A stretch of DNA of 64,000 bases from assembly GCA_023461435.1 (NCBI GenBank), contig JAEYLC010000023.1, positions 95,667 to 159,666 on the forward strand. The letters are read 5' to 3'. Made by a program: the position numbers and the translations under genes. Each line of letters begins with the position of its first letter. Position 1 is the first letter of the stretch. Origin of the DNA: Bacillota bacterium. Its GTDB lineage: Bacteria; Bacillota; Clostridia; Christensenellales; SZUA-584. The notes beneath the pieces were generated by a model, which was not told the origin of the DNA, did no database searches, and saw nothing but the letters and a program-made list of their open reading frames with translations. This document shows, piece by piece, positions 49,484 through 59,023 of this stretch.

Positions 49484-50050
49484 CTATTGCTGGTTTATTT
49501 TTTCCAGATAAGCCTGCAGATCGTCAAAATTGCTGAATACCCTTCCCTCTTCCAGCAATTCGCGCTGCTCAATGCTAAGATCACTGAAAAGAATATCCAC
49601 ATCGATGTAAAGTTCCTGTTTGTCTGTGCCCGCCGCCGTCCGGTAAACGGCAAGCTGATCATTGTTCCTTTTTAACATGAAATGCTCCGGGCAATAGCAC
49701 CCGAACCGCCTTTTCAGCACCACCTCATCGGCGGAAAATGAGACGATGACGGCATCGGGATACTTATCCTTGAGCTGCGTAAAGTTAAGCCCTATCATGT
49801 CGGGCTCGGGCTCCGAATCGATATACAGATGGTGCTTGCACATTTCATATTCGTAATCCCATGTGATCACGGTTTCTTTAGCGATGCGGTCGTTGTCTGC
49901 CCCGGCCTGCACAGCCGTCTCTTCTTCCGATGTTTCGGCGACGACGCGAGGCTCGCTTTCGGCAATCAAAAAGCCGATAAGCCCGGAGATGGCGACAATC
50001 AACAGCATGCATAAAAATATAATGAGCTTTTTGTGTTTGCGAAAGAACAT
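49484..50050 (-). CDS. BofC-like sporulation protein
   Basis: A 188-residue protein with one N-terminal membrane segment (about 8-28) and an extracytoplasmic domain containing YEYEMCKHHLYID and FGCYCPEHFMLK, features of the BofC C-terminal domain. BofC in Bacillus restrains the SpoIVB signal that controls sigma-K. The ATG lies directly behind the yebC terminator and has no good ribosome site, so expression must come by read-through or from a promoter inside that region. Confidence 0.78.
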   Translation of the reverse strand: MFFRKHKKLIIFLCMLLIVAISGLIGFLIAESEPRVVAETSEEETAVQAGADNDRIAKETVITWDYEYEMCKHHLYIDSEPEPDMIGLNFTQLKDKYPDAVIVSFSADEVVLKRRFGCYCPEHFMLKRNNDQLAVYRTAAGTDKQELYIDVDILFSDLSIEQRELLEEGRVFSNFDDLQAYLEKINQQ

Positions 50051-50089
50051 AAAAATACCCCGCGCGATATTAAGCTTCGGGGGTATTTT
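50051..50089 (-). terminator. Terminator after yebC, abutting bofC start
   Basis: In minus-strand sense AAAATACCCC ... GGGGTATTTTT, about a 10-bp stem with U run. The bofC ATG begins one base after the U run. Confidence 0.75.
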
Positions 50090-50107
50090 CTGTCGCAGTC
50101 AATTTTC

Positions 50108-50836
50108 TTATTCGTCCATTTCCGCGTTGTGATAAACGTTTTGAACATCATCGTTGTCTTCGAGCATGTCGAGCATCTTTTGAACGGCTTCCTCAATGTC
50201 TTCCGTGACGGTGACGGTATTCGAGGGCACGAGCTGAACCTCGGCCATCGCAAATTCAAAGCCCGCTTTTTCAAGTGCGTCGTAAACCTGAGAAAAAGCC
50301 GCCACATCCGTTGTGATCTCCATAGCGTCCTCGTCGTCTTCCACATCAAGCGCGCCCGCGTCGAGCGCCGACATCATCAACTCGTCTTCATCAACGCTGT
50401 CGCCTTTTTCGATGATGATGACGCCTTTTCTGTCAAACATCCACGACACGCAGCCCGTCGCCCCGAGCGACCCGCCGTTTTTATCGAAGCTGTGGCGCAC
50501 CTCGCCCGCGGTTCTGTTGCGGTTGTCCGTCAGCGCCTCGACGATGACCGCCACGCCTCCGGGGCCGTATCCTTCGTATATGATCGATTCGTAATTGATA
50601 TTGCCAAGCTCACCCGCCGCTTTTTTAATCGAGCGGCTGATGGTATCGTTAGGCATGTTGTTCGCTTTGGCCTTTGCGACCACGTCTTTGAGCTTGGAAT
50701 TGCCTTCAGGGTCGGCACCGCCCTCTTTTACCGCGACGGCGATCTCCCTGCCGATTTTCGTAAAAATCTTGCCGCGCTTTGAATCGGTACGTTCCTTTTT
50801 ATGCTTGATATTTGCCCATTTAGAATGTCCGGACAT
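50108..50836 (-). CDS. yebC: YebC/PmpR-family translation or transcription regulator
   Basis: A 242-residue protein with the YebC signature MSGHSKWANIKHKK at the start and the acidic EDDEDAMEITTD core. Family members (TACO1-like) help ribosomes through proline-rich or stalled sequences and some act as transcription regulators. Length is typical. Followed by a clear terminator. Confidence 0.94.
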   Translation of the reverse strand: MSGHSKWANIKHKKERTDSKRGKIFTKIGREIAVAVKEGGADPEGNSKLKDVVAKAKANNMPNDTISRSIKKAAGELGNINYESIIYEGYGPGGVAVIVEALTDNRNRTAGEVRHSFDKNGGSLGATGCVSWMFDRKGVIIIEKGDSVDEDELMMSALDAGALDVEDDEDAMEITTDVAAFSQVYDALEKAGFEFAMAEVQLVPSNTVTVTEDIEEAVQKMLDMLEDNDDVQNVYHNAEMDE

Positions 50837-50906
50837 ATGTCACCTCATATAAAAATCTCTTGGTATCATAACATAAAACGAATATTGGTGACAATGCCGT
50901 TATTTT

Positions 50907-51587
50907 TTAATTGCTGTTGTCCGTGCCGACCATACTGTCGGGCAAAAGGTTGAGCATATCGTCTGTGTTTGCCACATCCACATAGCTCTGCGGCACATCG
51001 CCGACGATGATGGTTTCAGAGATCAGCACCTGCGACGATATTTCCACCGTCTGCGCGGTATTGCCGACGAGAATTCGGGCGGTCGCGTTGAGAACAATGT
51101 ATATTTTATGACGTGTCTGATTGATGCCCGCCGCTTTGAATTCTGTTTTAAAGTCCGTCGTGACGGAACCGACAGGCTCAACGCGCACCTCCACAACAGG
51201 CCCGCGTCCCGTGAGCATCTGGCCGCCGATCACCGTACCGAGCGGGATATCGATGCCCTGTTCGCCGATGCCCAATATTTTATCCTGCGCCGCGATGGCG
51301 GTGCTCGCCGCAAGATTGTTCATCAAAACTGCGTTGGCACTGACGAGCGTGATATTGCCCTGATCGTCTTTTTGTATGCTGATAAGGTCCGAGTACGATA
51401 TATCGCTGCCAATCGTCTCGCGGACGGCTTCATTCATGGCTTTTACGGCGATAGCGCGCAGCCGCGCCTCAGACAGGCTGAGTATCGTCGGCCTGATTGA
51501 GTTGTCAATGATGATATAGGCCGTAGCTGCCAGCAATATCAGAACAACCGCGATCCATATTTTATGGTGCCGCCTGCGTTTTTTCAT
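50907..51587 (-). CDS. yunB: Sporulation protein YunB
   Basis: A 226-residue protein with one N-terminal membrane anchor after a basic KKRRRHHK segment, then a YunB domain (AIAVKAMNEAVRETIG, YSDLISIQKDDQGNI, GTVIGGQMLTGRGP). YunB is needed for efficient sporulation in Bacillus; its role is unclear. It diverges from the first penicillin-binding protein gene. Confidence 0.9.
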   Translation of the reverse strand: MKKRRRHHKIWIAVVLILLAATAYIIIDNSIRPTILSLSEARLRAIAVKAMNEAVRETIGSDISYSDLISIQKDDQGNITLVSANAVLMNNLAASTAIAAQDKILGIGEQGIDIPLGTVIGGQMLTGRGPVVEVRVEPVGSVTTDFKTEFKAAGINQTRHKIYIVLNATARILVGNTAQTVEISSQVLISETIIVGDVPQSYVDVANTDDMLNLLPDSMVGTDNSN

Positions 51588-51690
51588 TTCATCACCTTTG
51601 TTTACATTATGCGTGCGGCGGCAAACTTAGGCACGCAAACCGAAAATGTAAATAAATCGCGATAATGGTGTCGTATCGCTTCAATTATGG

Positions 51691-51696
51691 TATAAT
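51691..51696 (+). promoter_or_regulatory. Extended -10 promoter of the first PBP gene
   Basis: TGG-TATAAT (TATAAT at 51691-51696) forms an extended -10 element 34 bp before the ATG; the -35 region is poor. Confidence 0.55.
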
Positions 51697-51729
51697 CAAA
51701 AAGAATAAATTGATAAAAGGTGCCATTGC

Positions 51730-54729
51730 ATGATTAAAGATAAATACAAACACAGACAAAAGCAAGGCATGGCCGGCTCTTCGGGAGCTTTCCTTGTATC
51801 TGCCGGACACTCTATTAAGCGCGGATTTGTCAATATCATCAACTGGATGCGCGGAGCTAAAAAAAGTGACGGAAAACCTGCGCAGGGCATATCCTCCGAG
51901 ACGGTTGTGTTTGATCATATCAGGGATACGGAAGTGTACTCCCGTTCCCAGAAGATTCAGCAGACACACGCGGTGCCGCATATCTCCAAGGATCATTTAT
52001 CGGGCGAAGGCAAAGAGCATATCAACATGTTCCGTTCACGCAAAAGAAGAGAAGGCGTGATCGTCAATGTGGCGCTGACGTCTTTCAAACTGATATTGAT
52101 TGTGATCTTCATGATCGGAGCGGCCGGCTTCGGCACGGTTATCGGCATCGCCAAGGCATATATGGAAACGACGCCGACACTCGACACGGAAAAAATCGAA
52201 GATCAGGCGGAAACGTCTTATTTGTATGACTGCAACAATAATGTCATGACGGCCTATTCGGGCGTGGAAAACAGAGATTGGGCCAGCCTCGATGAGATAC
52301 CTGTGACGCTGCAGCATGCCGTCGTCGCCATTGAGGATGTCCGCTTTTATATCCATAACGGCGTTGATTTTAAAAGACTGCTCGGCGCTTTCATCAGCAA
52401 CCTCATGAACAACAACGTACAGGGCGGCAGCACCATCACTCAGCAGCTGATCAAGAACAGAATGCTGACCACCGAACGCACCTACAAGCGCAAAATACAG
52501 GAAGCTTACCTCGCGATGCAGCTTGAAGAACAATACAATAAAGACGATATCCTTGAAGCCTATATGAATACGATATTCCTCGGGGAGTCCAACTACGGCG
52601 TTAAAGCCGCCGCAAAGGATTATTTCGGCAAGGATCTGAGCCAACTGACGCTTCGGGAGTGCGCAATGATAGCCGGTATCACGCAGTATCCGTATTCATA
52701 CAACCCGCGCCGGTGTTTCTACAAGACGAAAGACCCGGCCCCTATCAACAAGCGCACCGACAACGTGCTCACCGCGATGTACAAGGCGGGTTACATCACC
52801 AAGGATGAATACGAATTTGCTTTGAACGATACGGTTACCGTCCAGGAGAATTCCGAGGTCACCGGCATGTATGATCACCCGTATTTTGTGGAATATACGA
52901 TTTACGATGTGATCACGCATTTTCTCAGGCAGCGTGGGCTGCAGGATACCAAGGAAAACCGCGTGGCCATCGAAAACGAGATCCGCACAAGCGGCTATCA
53001 GATCTATACGACGATGGACCCGCTGATACAAACGGATGTTGAAGACAGCCTGAAAAACTGGGAAAAGTATCCGAAGCTTGAAGATTCGAGCGCTTCGGTG
53101 AAACGTTCGCAAAACGCTGACGGCAGCATTACCGAGACGGTGGAACCGCAGGCTGCCGCAGTGGTTGTTGAGCAATCCACGGGGCGGCTCAAAGCCGTCG
53201 TCGGCGGCAGAGAGGATCCCAAGGTCAAGAAAACGCTGAACCGGGCTTACCAGACCACGATGCCGGTCGGCTCCTCTATCAAGCCCATCGCGGTCTATGG
53301 CCCCGCGATCGACAAAGGCTATTCGGACGGAACTGTCGTTCCCAATATGCCCGTCAAAATCGAAGGCTGGGACGATAACGGCGGCAAGGGCTATCCGGCG
53401 GGCGGTTCGTCGCAATACGGCCCCATCACGCTGCACAACGCGCTTGTCAGTTCATTAAACAGCGCAACCGCGTGGACCCTGCTGAATATCGTCAAGCCCG
53501 ATGACTCATTTAATTATCTTGTCAACATGGGCATCAACCCGAAGCATATACAAAAAACGGCCGCGGGGCTTTCGCTCGGCACATCGGGCATCACGCCCAT
53601 CGAGATGGCCGGTGCTTATGCGATGATCGCCAACGGCGGTGAATATCTCGAACCGCTGTCTTTCACAGTCGTCAAGGACAAAGACGGCAATGTGATACTC
53701 AACGCGGACGAGATACGCGAGGAACGCCGTGTGTTCAAGGAAACCACCGCGTTCATACTCACGCAGATGCTCGTGGATGCCGTGGATCACGGCACGGGTT
53801 CCAACGCCAAAATCAGCGGCATGACGATCGGCGGCAAAACAGGTACGAACCAGGATGCGAAGGGCGTTTTCTTCTCGGGTATCTCGCCCTATTATACGGC
53901 GACGCTCTGGATCGGGCACGACGACTACAAGCCGCTCGACAGCACCGTTTACGCATCGAGCTCCGCGGCGCCGCTCTGGAAGGACTTTATGTCCAAAATT
54001 CTGGAGGGAAAAGCGGATGCCCCGATCATCAACAAAACGCCTGAAGAACTGGGGCTTGAAAGAGTGGAAATCTGCTCCGTTTCCGGCAAGCGCGCGACCG
54101 AGGCCTGCAAGGCTGATCCTGATCACGGCGCTGAATTTGCTTATTTCATCAAAGGCACCGCACCGACTGAAACCTGCGATGTGCATTATCTGCTGAAAAT
54201 TTGTCCGGACAGCCATAAGCTCGCAACGTCTTACTGCGAACAGGTGCATGGAGCGCTCGAAGCAAAATCTTACGTTGTGCTGCCGCCCGATTCGATTTAC
54301 TGGCAGTACCGCTCCGAGGAAGAGCGAAATAAGTATATGCCGAACCTCATGATGGCTCCCGAAGGCGATTTGTCGCTGGCTGAGATTATGAATGATCCGA
54401 GTTCGCCTGATTATTACCAGTACTTCTGTGATATTCATAATGAAGCCTGGTGGCAGGAGCAGGTTTATAAATCGAGCGCGATCAACTCAGCCAACGCGCA
54501 GATCGGCGCAGCCAACAATGTGCTTTCGAACCCGATGTATGTGATGTCGAACGAAGACAGAACGAGCCTTAATAACAAGATCAGCGAGCTTCAGCAGCTC
54601 ATCGCGGACGGCTCATCGACATCCGGCGCGATAGAACAAAAAACATACGAGCTTGAAACTCTCACAAACAGACTCGTGGTGCTGTATACGCCGGTTGCCC
54701 CGACGCCGACGCCCACGCTTTTACCCTGA
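51730..54729 (+). CDS. Class A penicillin-binding protein (PBP1A-like)
   Basis: A 999-residue bifunctional peptidoglycan synthase. A basic cytoplasmic tail and one membrane segment (~117-139) precede a GT51 glycosyltransferase domain (EDVRFYIHNG, QGGSTITQQLIKNR, YFGKDLSQLTLRE), then a transpeptidase domain with the active-site SxxK in GSSIKP, SLNSA (SxN) and GGKTGTN (KTG). A C-terminal region of about 180 residues ends in a Pro/Thr-rich tail. The long N-terminal cytoplasmic part (~115 residues) is unusual. It is convergent with a second class A PBP, stop codons 4 bp apart. Confidence 0.93.
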   Translation: MIKDKYKHRQKQGMAGSSGAFLVSAGHSIKRGFVNIINWMRGAKKSDGKPAQGISSETVVFDHIRDTEVYSRSQKIQQTHAVPHISKDHLSGEGKEHINMFRSRKRREGVIVNVALTSFKLILIVIFMIGAAGFGTVIGIAKAYMETTPTLDTEKIEDQAETSYLYDCNNNVMTAYSGVENRDWASLDEIPVTLQHAVVAIEDVRFYIHNGVDFKRLLGAFISNLMNNNVQGGSTITQQLIKNRMLTTERTYKRKIQEAYLAMQLEEQYNKDDILEAYMNTIFLGESNYGVKAAAKDYFGKDLSQLTLRECAMIAGITQYPYSYNPRRCFYKTKDPAPINKRTDNVLTAMYKAGYITKDEYEFALNDTVTVQENSEVTGMYDHPYFVEYTIYDVITHFLRQRGLQDTKENRVAIENEIRTSGYQIYTTMDPLIQTDVEDSLKNWEKYPKLEDSSASVKRSQNADGSITETVEPQAAAVVVEQSTGRLKAVVGGREDPKVKKTLNRAYQTTMPVGSSIKPIAVYGPAIDKGYSDGTVVPNMPVKIEGWDDNGGKGYPAGGSSQYGPITLHNALVSSLNSATAWTLLNIVKPDDSFNYLVNMGINPKHIQKTAAGLSLGTSGITPIEMAGAYAMIANGGEYLEPLSFTVVKDKDGNVILNADEIREERRVFKETTAFILTQMLVDAVDHGTGSNAKISGMTIGGKTGTNQDAKGVFFSGISPYYTATLWIGHDDYKPLDSTVYASSSAAPLWKDFMSKILEGKADAPIINKTPEELGLERVEICSVSGKRATEACKADPDHGAEFAYFIKGTAPTETCDVHYLLKICPDSHKLATSYCEQVHGALEAKSYVVLPPDSIYWQYRSEEERNKYMPNLMMAPEGDLSLAEIMNDPSSPDYYQYFCDIHNEAWWQEQVYKSSAINSANAQIGAANNVLSNPMYVMSNEDRTSLNNKISELQQLIADGSSTSGAIEQKTYELETLTNRLVVLYTPVAPTPTPTLLP

Positions 54730-54733
54730 TGCA

Positions 54734-57100
54734 CTACGGCATATAGTTATCTTCCGAAAGTGTTTTGATTCTGACACTGCTGGAGGGCGGCCCGCAAAGC
54801 TGCTCTCCTTCTATTTTTATGTCGGGATGAATCGGCACCACGTAATATTCGTATGTGCTGCCGTACTCGGCGGAAAAATCGGTAAAGGAGATTTGAGAAG
54901 ACGACCCCGTGCATTCGGTGACTGTCTCAACCGTTCTGTCCGCCAGGTTCTTTCGCATGATGCGGTAGATGATAAAGCTCTCTTTGGGCGTGAAGCTGAT
55001 GCTGGGCATTCCGCCGTCGCCGAGGGTGACGCTCAGATCGTCCGGCGGAGACGGTACCGCCCAATATGACGTGTATTGAGACGGCGCGCTGTCTTTCGTG
55101 AAATATTCGAGAATGGTCTGGTCGTCCGGCGTAAAAGCGCTCGCCAGCATGGGCTGGCTGCCCTCCTTAAGAGACTGGATATCGATTTTGGCGGCCACAA
55201 TATTTTCCGGCTTCGCAAAATCGGGCGCTTTTTTGCTTTTGTAAATATTCGCAAACAGCTGCTGCAGCAGCTTGGCGGGATAGGTGCCGCCCGTCACGTC
55301 GGAAGGCAGGCAGTGGGCTTCGTCGGTGCTGTCAAACCCCATCCAGCAGCACATCGTATATTCCGGATTAAAAGCCACGGTCCACGCGTCCTTGTTGTCC
55401 TCCCCCGCGCCCGCGGTGCCCGTTTTGGCCGCGATGGAGGCGCCGTTCACGGCCACATGCTTTGCCGTTCCCGAAGTGACCGCGCTTTCGAGCATTGACG
55501 TCATCAGATAGGCTGTTTCAGGCGCCAGTACGCTCGTTTTTGTTTTTGGCCGTTCATATATCACGTCTCCCCGGCCATCCTCAATTTTTGTGATGCATGA
55601 CGGCAGCGAATAATACCCGCCGTTGGCAAACGGCGTGAACGAATCGGCAAGGCACAGCGGCGAGACGCCCGTCGTAAAGCCGCCGAGGGCCAACGTCAGG
55701 CCCTTGTCTTTCGCATCGAACGGTATGCCGACCTGTGACGCGTAGAGCTTGCCGGTTTCCACACCGAGCGCATTCAGAACCCTGACAGCCGGCAGGTTGA
55801 GTGAGTTGGCCAGGGCCTCCCGCAGCGTGACCCAACCCTTGTAGCTGTCCGAAAAATTCTTGGGAATATAACCGCCGAAGTCCTCCTTCTCGTCAAGCAC
55901 GAGCGTCGCGGGCGTATAGCCGAGCTTCTCGATGGCGGGCGCGTAAACCATCACGGGCTTGATTGCGCTGCCCGGCTGCCGTTTGATGTCTATTGCGCGG
56001 TTGATGCCGCGGCGCGTTTCATAGCTGCGCCCCCCCATCACGGCCCTGATCTCCCCCGTTTTGCTGTCCAGAACACACACGGCTGCCTGACATTGCTCAC
56101 CGTCCGACGCGTTCGGCGGGAAATTGCCGGGTTTTTTGAATACCGCCTCCAGATTCTCCTGCAGATTCTGATCGAGCGTGGTGTAGATACGGCAGCCGCC
56201 CGAAAGCAGTTCTTCGCTGTCCATCGAGAGTAAATTTTCGGCTTCGGCCAGCACCATATCCGTAAAGAAACCGTACTCCACTTCGTTTTCCTCCGCGAGT
56301 ATCACTGCTTCGGATTTTGCATCCCGTTCCTGTTTTTCTGTGATCATTCCCTGATCGCGCATGCAGGACAGCACAAGGTCCCGCCTTTGAATGGACTTTT
56401 GCATGTCGATGTGCGGCGCATAATGCGAGGGTCCCTTGATGACGCCCGCCAGCAATGCCGCCTGAGAAATCGTCAGAGATTTGGCGCTGACGCCGAAATA
56501 TGTTTTGGCTGCCGCCTCAATTCCGTAGGCGCCGTGCCCAAAATAGATGAAGTTCAAATACATCTCGAGTATTTGATTTTTGGAGTAAACCTGTTCGAGC
56601 TTATAGGCCATCACGGCTTCCTGCAGCTTGCGGGATATTGTTTTTACGCCCGTAAGGCTCGTATTTTTGACAAGCTGCTGGGAAATGGTGCTGGCGCCCT
56701 GCTTAAAGCTGCCGCTCTTCAAGTCTTCAATGAGTGACCCGATGATGCGGACGACGTCCACACCGTCATGCTCATAAAACCGTTCATCCTCAATGGCGAT
56801 GAACGCATTCTTGACATGCTCGGGAATTTCTTCTATGGGCAAATAGACGCGGTTTTGCTTGTTGTAAAGCGCCGCTGTCTCCGCCCCGTTTTTATCATAA
56901 ATCAGCAGCGTCTGCTGCATCTCGGCAATTTTATACGGATCAAACTCTTTCCATTCGTCGAGTCCCATCAAATATGAAACCATAAATGCGGTACCCGCAA
57001 GCCCCAGCGTGAGGCCTGCTAGCGCCATGTATTTGATGGCAGTCAAGGTTTTATGAAAAATACGTGAGAATAATCCCTGGCTGTGCCTGTGTTTTCCCAT
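54734..57100 (-). CDS. Class A penicillin-binding protein with C-terminal fibronectin-like tail
   Basis: A 788-residue bifunctional enzyme: one membrane segment (~24-44), GT51 domain (EDERFYEHDGVD, QGASTISQQLVKN, YFGVSAKSLTISQAALLAG), transpeptidase with SxxK in GSAIKP, SLN in NSLNLPAV and KTG in AKTGTAG. The last ~110 residues look like a beta-sandwich (fibronectin type III-like). I start at 57100 with AAGG about 10 nt upstream; the frame opens at 57133 without a ribosome site. Position next to spoIIA suggests, but does not prove, a sporulation link (PBP2d/PbpG-like). Confidence 0.9.
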   Translation of the reverse strand: MGKHRHSQGLFSRIFHKTLTAIKYMALAGLTLGLAGTAFMVSYLMGLDEWKEFDPYKIAEMQQTLLIYDKNGAETAALYNKQNRVYLPIEEIPEHVKNAFIAIEDERFYEHDGVDVVRIIGSLIEDLKSGSFKQGASTISQQLVKNTSLTGVKTISRKLQEAVMAYKLEQVYSKNQILEMYLNFIYFGHGAYGIEAAAKTYFGVSAKSLTISQAALLAGVIKGPSHYAPHIDMQKSIQRRDLVLSCMRDQGMITEKQERDAKSEAVILAEENEVEYGFFTDMVLAEAENLLSMDSEELLSGGCRIYTTLDQNLQENLEAVFKKPGNFPPNASDGEQCQAAVCVLDSKTGEIRAVMGGRSYETRRGINRAIDIKRQPGSAIKPVMVYAPAIEKLGYTPATLVLDEKEDFGGYIPKNFSDSYKGWVTLREALANSLNLPAVRVLNALGVETGKLYASQVGIPFDAKDKGLTLALGGFTTGVSPLCLADSFTPFANGGYYSLPSCITKIEDGRGDVIYERPKTKTSVLAPETAYLMTSMLESAVTSGTAKHVAVNGASIAAKTGTAGAGEDNKDAWTVAFNPEYTMCCWMGFDSTDEAHCLPSDVTGGTYPAKLLQQLFANIYKSKKAPDFAKPENIVAAKIDIQSLKEGSQPMLASAFTPDDQTILEYFTKDSAPSQYTSYWAVPSPPDDLSVTLGDGGMPSISFTPKESFIIYRIMRKNLADRTVETVTECTGSSSQISFTDFSAEYGSTYEYYVVPIHPDIKIEGEQLCGPPSSSVRIKTLSEDNYMP

Positions 57101-57224
57101 TGAAGCTCTACCTTCTTTAATGATGGCATTCAAAATTAGGCTCTCCGAAATGGCCGGGAATATGTTGTTTCGACAAGAACCATATTATGTTATCAAAACT
57201 AGCTGTCTTTCGACAAAAGCTCTT

Positions 57225-57253
57225 AAAGGAAATGCGATGCATGAAAAGAATAC
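57225..57253 (+). promoter_or_regulatory. Sigma-H-type promoter of the spoIIA operon
   Basis: AAAGGAAAT (57225-57233), 11-nt spacer, AAAGAATAC (57245-57253) fits the sigma-H consensus RNAGGAWWW / RNNGAATWW at the correct spacing, 30 bp before spoIIAA. Sigma-H control of spoIIA is established in Bacillus. Confidence 0.8.
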
Positions 57254-57283
57254 GTTAGGGATCACACGAAAGGACAATCGTTT

Positions 57284-57592
57284 ATGCACATTAGAGTGAC
57301 ACAGCAAAGCGGCTCTGCCACAGCGCACTTGTTCGGCGAACTCGATCATCACAGCGCCGATCAGGTGAAAGACGATCTTGATAATCTGATTCGCCGGTTT
57401 AACGACATCAATCTCATACTTGACCTTAAAAACTTAAGCTTTATGGACAGCTCCGGCCTCGGGGTCATACTCGGCAGATATAAGAAACTCAAAGCCAAAG
57501 GCGGAAAAATGTATATCAAAAATGCCAATCCTCAAATAGAAAAAGTGTTTACTGTCAGCGGCATCTATCAAATCATAAAGAAAATCAAGTAA
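57284..57592 (+). CDS. spoIIAA: Anti-sigma F factor antagonist SpoIIAA
   Basis: A 102-residue STAS-domain protein. The phosphorylation site is the serine in FMDSSGLGVIL (residues 56-57). When dephosphorylated it binds SpoIIAB and releases sigma-F. AAAGGA lies 9 nt before the ATG. First gene of spoIIAA-spoIIAB-sigF. Confidence 0.96.
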   Translation: MHIRVTQQSGSATAHLFGELDHHSADQVKDDLDNLIRRFNDINLILDLKNLSFMDSSGLGVILGRYKKLKAKGGKMYIKNANPQIEKVFTVSGIYQIIKKIK

Positions 57593-57604
57593 ACGGGGGC
57601 TCAT

Positions 57605-58036
57605 ATGGAAATAAAAAACACCATGGAATTAAAGCTGCCCAGCCTGTCGGTCAACGAAGGCTTCGCGCGCAGCGTTGTGGGGGCGTTTGCCACACAGCTC
57701 GATCCGACGCTTGAGGAAATCGCCGATATCAAAACGGCCGTATCCGAAGCCGTCACCAACGTGATCGTCCACGCTTATCCCGACAAGCTCGGAGAGATCC
57801 GTCTTTTCGCTTCGCTTGAAAACCGGCAGATCCGGGTCGTCATTGAGGACAAGGGCGTCGGCATCCGCGATATCGAGCAGGCAAGGCAGCCTTTTTTCAG
57901 CACAGCCGGAGACGAATCGCGCTCGGGCATGGGCTTTACCGTCATGGAAACGTTCATGGATGAGGTCAAAATCGCATCGATACCCGGAACAGGAACGACG
58001 GTGGAGATGAAGAAGACGATCGGAGCCGCGGGATAA
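57605..58036 (+). CDS. spoIIAB: Anti-sigma F factor and kinase SpoIIAB
   Basis: A 143-residue GHKL-type kinase: N box EAVTNVIVHAY, G1 box VIEDKGVGI and GMGFTVMETFMDEV are present. It holds sigma-F inactive and phosphorylates SpoIIAA. 12 bp after spoIIAA, 4 bp before sigF. Confidence 0.96.
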   Translation: MEIKNTMELKLPSLSVNEGFARSVVGAFATQLDPTLEEIADIKTAVSEAVTNVIVHAYPDKLGEIRLFASLENRQIRVVIEDKGVGIRDIEQARQPFFSTAGDESRSGMGFTVMETFMDEVKIASIPGTGTTVEMKKTIGAAG

Positions 58037-58040
58037 GCAC

Positions 58041-58775
58041 ATGGACGAAAGAGGCGTGCTCTCCCATGAAGAGAGCCTGCGGCTGATCAAAGCCGCTCAG
58101 CGCGGAGACGACGGCGCAAAGGAAAAGCTGATCGTCCGTAATACGGCGCTTGTGAAAAGCATTGTCAGGAAATTTTTGAACCGCGGTGTGGAATTTGAAG
58201 ATCTGATGCAGATCGGCAGCCTCGGGCTGGTGAAAGCCGTGCTTGGCTACGACCCCAAATTCGAGGTGCGTTTTTCCACCTACGCCGTGCCCATGATCGC
58301 AGGTGAGATCAAGCGGTTTTTGCGCGACGACGGCATCATCAAGGTGAGCCGTTCGCTGCGTGAAAAGTCGTTTGAGATTTTCAGCGTCAAGGAAAAAATG
58401 AAGGCGGAACTGAAGCGTGAGCCGACAATCGAGGAAATTGCCCGGCGGCTTGAGATGTCGGCTGAGGATATCGTTTTTGCGATTGAAGCCGTGCGCACGC
58501 CCGTCTCCATCTATGAGCCCGCGTTTGACGACGATAATTCCAAAACGCTGCTGATCGATACGATGTCGGAAAACACCGATAACGACATGATCGATACCAT
58601 ACTCCTTAAAGAGCTGATACAAAGACTGGACCCCAAGGAACGGCGGCTTATTATGCTGCGCTTTTACAGTGACAAAACACAGATGGAAATCGCGGAAATT
58701 CTTGGCGTCTCTCAGGTTCAGGTTTCGCGGCTTATCACAAAAACTCTCGAAAAATTAAGAAAATCCGCTCTGTAA
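58041..58775 (+). CDS. sigF: Forespore sigma factor SigF (SpoIIAC)
   Basis: A 244-residue sigma-70 family factor: region 2 (FLNRGVEFEDLMQIGSLGLVKAV, FSTYAVPMIAGEIKRFLRDDG), region 3 (LKREPTIEEIARRLEMS) and region 4 HTH (QMEIAEILGVSQVQVSRLI). It directs early forespore transcription, including spoVA-type genes further downstream. Confidence 0.96.
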   Translation: MDERGVLSHEESLRLIKAAQRGDDGAKEKLIVRNTALVKSIVRKFLNRGVEFEDLMQIGSLGLVKAVLGYDPKFEVRFSTYAVPMIAGEIKRFLRDDGIIKVSRSLREKSFEIFSVKEKMKAELKREPTIEEIARRLEMSAEDIVFAIEAVRTPVSIYEPAFDDDNSKTLLIDTMSENTDNDMIDTILLKELIQRLDPKERRLIMLRFYSDKTQMEIAEILGVSQVQVSRLITKTLEKLRKSAL

Positions 58776-58819
58776 CATTCCTGATATTTTCGTTTTCCGT
58801 GACAAATAATATTGGTGTC

Positions 58820-58837
58820 GCTTGCGAACTGGCAAGC
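58820..58837 (+). other. Hairpin between sigF and the small membrane ORF
   Basis: GCTTGC-GAACTG-GCAAGC, a 6-bp perfect stem without a U run. It may be a processing or stability stem rather than a terminator. Confidence 0.4.
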
Positions 58838-58868
58838 TGAAAACGGCTTTATGAAAAGGAGCGTTTTT

Positions 58869-58991
58869 TTGGTGCGCAGAAAGTGGTTGATTGCGGTGAT
58901 TATCTGCATCTGTATCGGCGCTATTGCGATAGCCGCCATACTTTTGCTTCGTCCTCATCTGAATACTTATGTCGATGCGTGGTTTGTATAA
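58869..58991 (+). CDS. Small single-pass membrane peptide (about 40 aa)
   Basis: A short frame between sigF and spoVAC. AAAAGGAG lies 7 nt before a TTG (58869) and 10 nt before the next GTG (58872); either can be the start. The product begins VRRKWLIAVIICIC, has a single strong hydrophobic stretch to about residue 27 and ends HLNTYVDAWFV. Basic residues before the segment predict the N-terminus inside. I do not recognise a family. Its place in the sporulation block suggests forespore expression. Confidence 0.55.
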   Translation: MVRRKWLIAVIICICIGAIAIAAILLLRPHLNTYVDAWFV

Positions 58992-59023
58992 TTCAATCAA
59001 TAAACAACAGGGAAAGGAAAACA

